From Synergistaceae bacterium (GTDB taxonomy: Bacteria > Synergistota > Synergistia > Synergistales > Aminobacteriaceae): a stretch of DNA of 34,530 nucleotides. The notes below the pieces were generated by a model, which was given only the letters and a program-made list of their open reading frames with translations, did not search any database and was not told the DNA's origin. A program made the translations under genes and the position numbers. The stretch covers positions 1 to 34,530 of the forward strand of contig JAISUO010000029.1 of assembly GCA_031272035.1 (NCBI GenBank), given 5' to 3'. Shown here piece by piece: positions 33,030 through 34,530 of the stretch. Every line of letters starts with the position of its first letter. Position 1 is the stretch's first letter.

Positions 33030-33728
33030 TCAGCGCCGATAAATGCCGATGTCCCGAACGACTGTTTTTCCGGCGCAGGTTTTGCCGGGTTCGACGGTCA
33101 GACCGATTTTATTGAAGGCGAAGGTCACGGTGACATCCGCCCGGACGGCCTCGCCGAGAATAGCTCCGGTGTCGGCGGAGACGCCGGAGGGGATGTCCAG
33201 GGATAAAATTTTTGTCAATCCCTCGGAGCGGGAGCGGTTGATTTGCTGCACCGCGTCCAGATAAATTCCCGTCAGAGGCCGATCCCCGCCGATGCCGAAA
33301 AGGGCGTCGACGATGGTGGTGTATGCCGCCCCCTGCGTGAAAAGCGTCAGGTCGTTGTCCGCGATTTCTACCCCGTAATTTTCTGCGATGGTCCGCTGCC
33401 GGGCCGTGTCTTCGGTCATTTTTTCGATGGAGCCGACAAACAGCGCCCGCACAGGTACGCTCCGAAGCCGGAGCAGTCGGGCCGCCGCGAACCCGTCGCC
33501 GCCGTTGTTGCCAGCGCCGCACACGCAGAGAACACGGCGCAGGTCGAACTCCTGTTCGAAAAGCGCCTCCACAGCCGCCAGAGCCGCCCGTTCCATCAGC
33601 ACCAGAGAGGACATCCCCATCACCTCGATGGCGTGTCGGTCAAGGGCCTTCATTTCCCCGCCTGTCACGGGTTCCGCGTCGATCGGCTGTCCTCCGAAAG
33701 ATCCTTTTTGCAACTCCGGAAATTCCAT
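33030..33728 (-). CDS. nnrE: NAD(P)H-hydrate epimerase (YjeF_N domain)
   Basis: A 232-residue YjeF_N protein that interconverts the R and S forms of damaged, hydrated NAD(P)H for repair by the ADP/ATP-dependent dehydratase. Landmarks are LMERAALAAVEAL, the nucleotide loop CGAGNNGGDGF (70-80), VDALFGIGGDRPLTG with catalytic-region D141, LSLDIPSGVSADTG (D178) and the closing TFAFNKIGL. In many bacteria it is fused to the dehydratase NnrD; this one stops after the epimerase domain, so nnrD must be separate. GGAGGAG precedes the ATG at 33728. The PD-(D/E)XK-like gene ends 32 bp upstream, so the two are probably co-transcribed. Confidence 0.92.
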   Translation of the reverse strand: MEFPELQKGSFGGQPIDAEPVTGGEMKALDRHAIEVMGMSSLVLMERAALAAVEALFEQEFDLRRVLCVCGAGNNGGDGFAAARLLRLRSVPVRALFVGSIEKMTEDTARQRTIAENYGVEIADNDLTLFTQGAAYTTIVDALFGIGGDRPLTGIYLDAVQQINRSRSEGLTKILSLDIPSGVSADTGAILGEAVRADVTVTFAFNKIGLTVEPGKTCAGKTVVRDIGIYRR

Positions 33729-33755
33729 GCCCGTCTCCTCCTGTTTTTACGACGC

Positions 33756-33874
33756 GCGTTCACCAGGCGCGGGGTTGGAAGTCCTTCGGGACGTCGATTT
33801 TCATGGTGTCTCCCGACTGTTTGATAACGAAGAACCCCTTTTTCAGGGCGTATTCCTTCACGTTGTTGGGGATG
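33756..33874. repeat. Duplicated gene segment, copy 1
   Basis: The last 119 bp visible of the tandem duplication: 33756-33874 matches 34412-34530 with three differences. It covers the C-terminal coding end, the stop codon and 4 bp beyond it. The offset between copies is 656 bp, almost exactly one gene length plus its leader. Confidence 0.9.
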
Positions 33875-34371
33875 ATCGCCCCGGCAACGGCCCCGTAAAA
33901 TTTCCTCGCGTCCTGTCGCGCATCCGCGTAGAGGCGCAAGGTGGCCATGCGCTCTTCATGCCCGTCGACGTCGTCATTCTTCGGCTGAGACTTGACCTCC
34001 ACCGCCACGGCGGAGTTTCCGTTTTCCAGCAGAATATCCACTTCCGCGGCGAGTTTTTTCACCCTGTCCTCGATAAAGACGTTGGAGCTGCATTTGGTGA
34101 ATGTAAAACCCAGGGAGTTGAATTTTTCGACGAGGTTGGGCACAACCATGTGCTCCACCACACTGCCGAACTTCCTGCCCAGTTTTCCGAGCTGTTTGTT
34201 CGTATCTCGTATAACCTGTTCAGTCTTTCGCCTTTCTTTCTCAAATTTCTCGTCCGCTTCCCGTATTCTGCGATCTGTTTCCTGCATCTTGCGGTCCGTT
34301 TCCTGAAACATCGCCCAAACTTTTTCGAACGTCAGTCCCATTTGGGGCTCGTGAGTTGTCGTTTCGCTCAT
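33760..34371 (-). CDS. Coiled-coil plus PD-(D/E)XK-like protein (DUF3782-like)
   Basis: A 203-residue protein. Residues about 18-65 form a charged coiled coil with seven-residue repeats (QETDRKM, QETDRRI, READEKF). Residues about 66-190 carry a restriction-endonuclease-like core with E110/D112 (AAEVDILLENG) and E125-x-K127 (AVAVEVKSQ), the expected D/E...ExK metal site. Function is unknown; related proteins often occur in multiple copies in bacteria and cyanobacteria. A GGAGGAG site precedes the ATG at 34371. A second gene with a nearly identical 3' end lies directly upstream (34416 onward), so this is a tandem duplication read in one direction toward nnrE. Confidence 0.78.
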   Translation of the reverse strand: MSETTTHEPQMGLTFEKVWAMFQETDRKMQETDRRIREADEKFEKERRKTEQVIRDTNKQLGKLGRKFGSVVEHMVVPNLVEKFNSLGFTFTKCSSNVFIEDRVKKLAAEVDILLENGNSAVAVEVKSQPKNDDVDGHEERMATLRLYADARQDARKFYGAVAGAIIPNNVKEYALKKGFFVIKQSGDTMKIDVPKDFQPRAW

Positions 34372-34411
34372 GGCGCGCTCTCCTCCTTTATGAAGGTCTC
34401 AACGGGCCTCA

Positions 34412-34530
34412 GCGTTCACCAGGCGCGGGGCTTGAAGTCCTTCGGGACGTCGATTTTCATGGTGTCTCCCGACTGTTTGATGACGAAGAACCCCTTTTTC
34501 AGGGCGTATTCCTTCACGTTGTTGGGGATG
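34412..34530. repeat. Duplicated gene segment, copy 2 (runs off the window)
   Basis: Second copy of 33756-33874, 116 of 119 bases identical, reaching the window edge still matching. The true length of the duplication lies beyond view. Confidence 0.9.
34416..34530 (-). CDS. C-terminal part of a second coiled-coil/PD-(D/E)XK-like protein
   Basis: Only the last 37-38 codons are in the window. The tail (KEYALKKGFFVIKQSGDTM..., ending PKDFKPRAW) is the same as that of the gene at 33760-34371 apart from a Q to K change and minor silent differences. The start, coiled coil and ExK core are beyond the right edge. Its stop lies 44 bp before the start codon of the downstream copy, so both belong to one transcript. 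Confidence 0.8.
   Translation of the reverse strand, partial: IPNNVKEYALKKGFFVIKQSGDTMKIDVPKDFKPRAW

Overview
The window looks like chromosome from an anaerobic, amino-acid- and organic-acid-fermenting bacterium. The evidence is a rubredoxin-first rubrerythrin, a 2Fe-2S/ASKHA corrinoid-activator-type protein, a TRAP-TAXI transporter, a YfcC-type carrier, a nickel-pincer LarA racemase and an orphan amino-acid-type ABC binding protein. The gene mix would suit Synergistota, but no rRNA or other phylogenetic marker is present, so that placement is inference. No tRNA, rRNA, CRISPR array, transposase or phage gene was seen.

Layout. (1) 1-114 is the end of an unrecognised gene. (2) 246-6550 is a minus-strand catabolic cluster transcribed larA-like racemase > GntR/FCD regulator > class III aminotransferase > M20 peptidase/deacylase > YfcC-family transporter. 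It starts from a strong sigma70-type promoter at 6589-6616, and AT-rich TAAAATTTTA boxes recur in its control regions. (3) 6708-10106 is GC-rich and holds an ASKHA/ferredoxin protein (minus) and guaB (plus). (4) 10145-16620 is a second, less GC-rich catabolic block: TRAP permease, TAXI binding protein, mandelate-racemase-type enolase-superfamily enzyme, and a divergent PrpR_N-type regulator. It is bracketed by two nearly identical 69-bp direct repeats, each forming a 14-bp-stem hairpin at a convergent gene junction. (5) 16674-24402 is GC-rich: a TrlF-like PHP/ATPase, a zinc ribbon-FHA plus PP2C phosphatase pair, a DJ-1 protein, a TtcA-like PP-loop protein, a Nudix hydrolase and a class I/II aminotransferase. 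(6) 24707-28534 is a FIST sensor protein with a hybrid histidine kinase, then rubrerythrin. (7) 28750-32801 is an esterase, an HdeD-like membrane protein, a class I (DhnA-type) fructose-bisphosphate aldolase and an ABC binding protein. The last two genes each carry the same ~100-nt element 12-13 nt after the stop codon, followed by an intrinsic terminator. (8) 33030-34530 is NAD(P)HX epimerase and a coiled-coil/PD-(D/E)XK-like protein, with a second, near-identical copy running off the window.

How the genes work together. Each of the two catabolic blocks carries its own transporter, racemase/epimerase-class enzyme and regulator, so each is probably a substrate-inducible uptake-and-degradation unit. 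The substrates cannot be read from sequence alone. The LarA and mandelate-racemase-type proteins keep every catalytic residue I could place in register with the reference enzymes, so both should be active. The PrpR_N-type regulator has lost the GAFTGA loop and Walker B acids, so it is unlikely to be a classical sigma54 activator. The strongest candidates for something undescribed are the repeated ~100-nt 3'-UTR element, the 69-bp bidirectional hairpin repeat around the TRAP block, and the LarA-centred operon.
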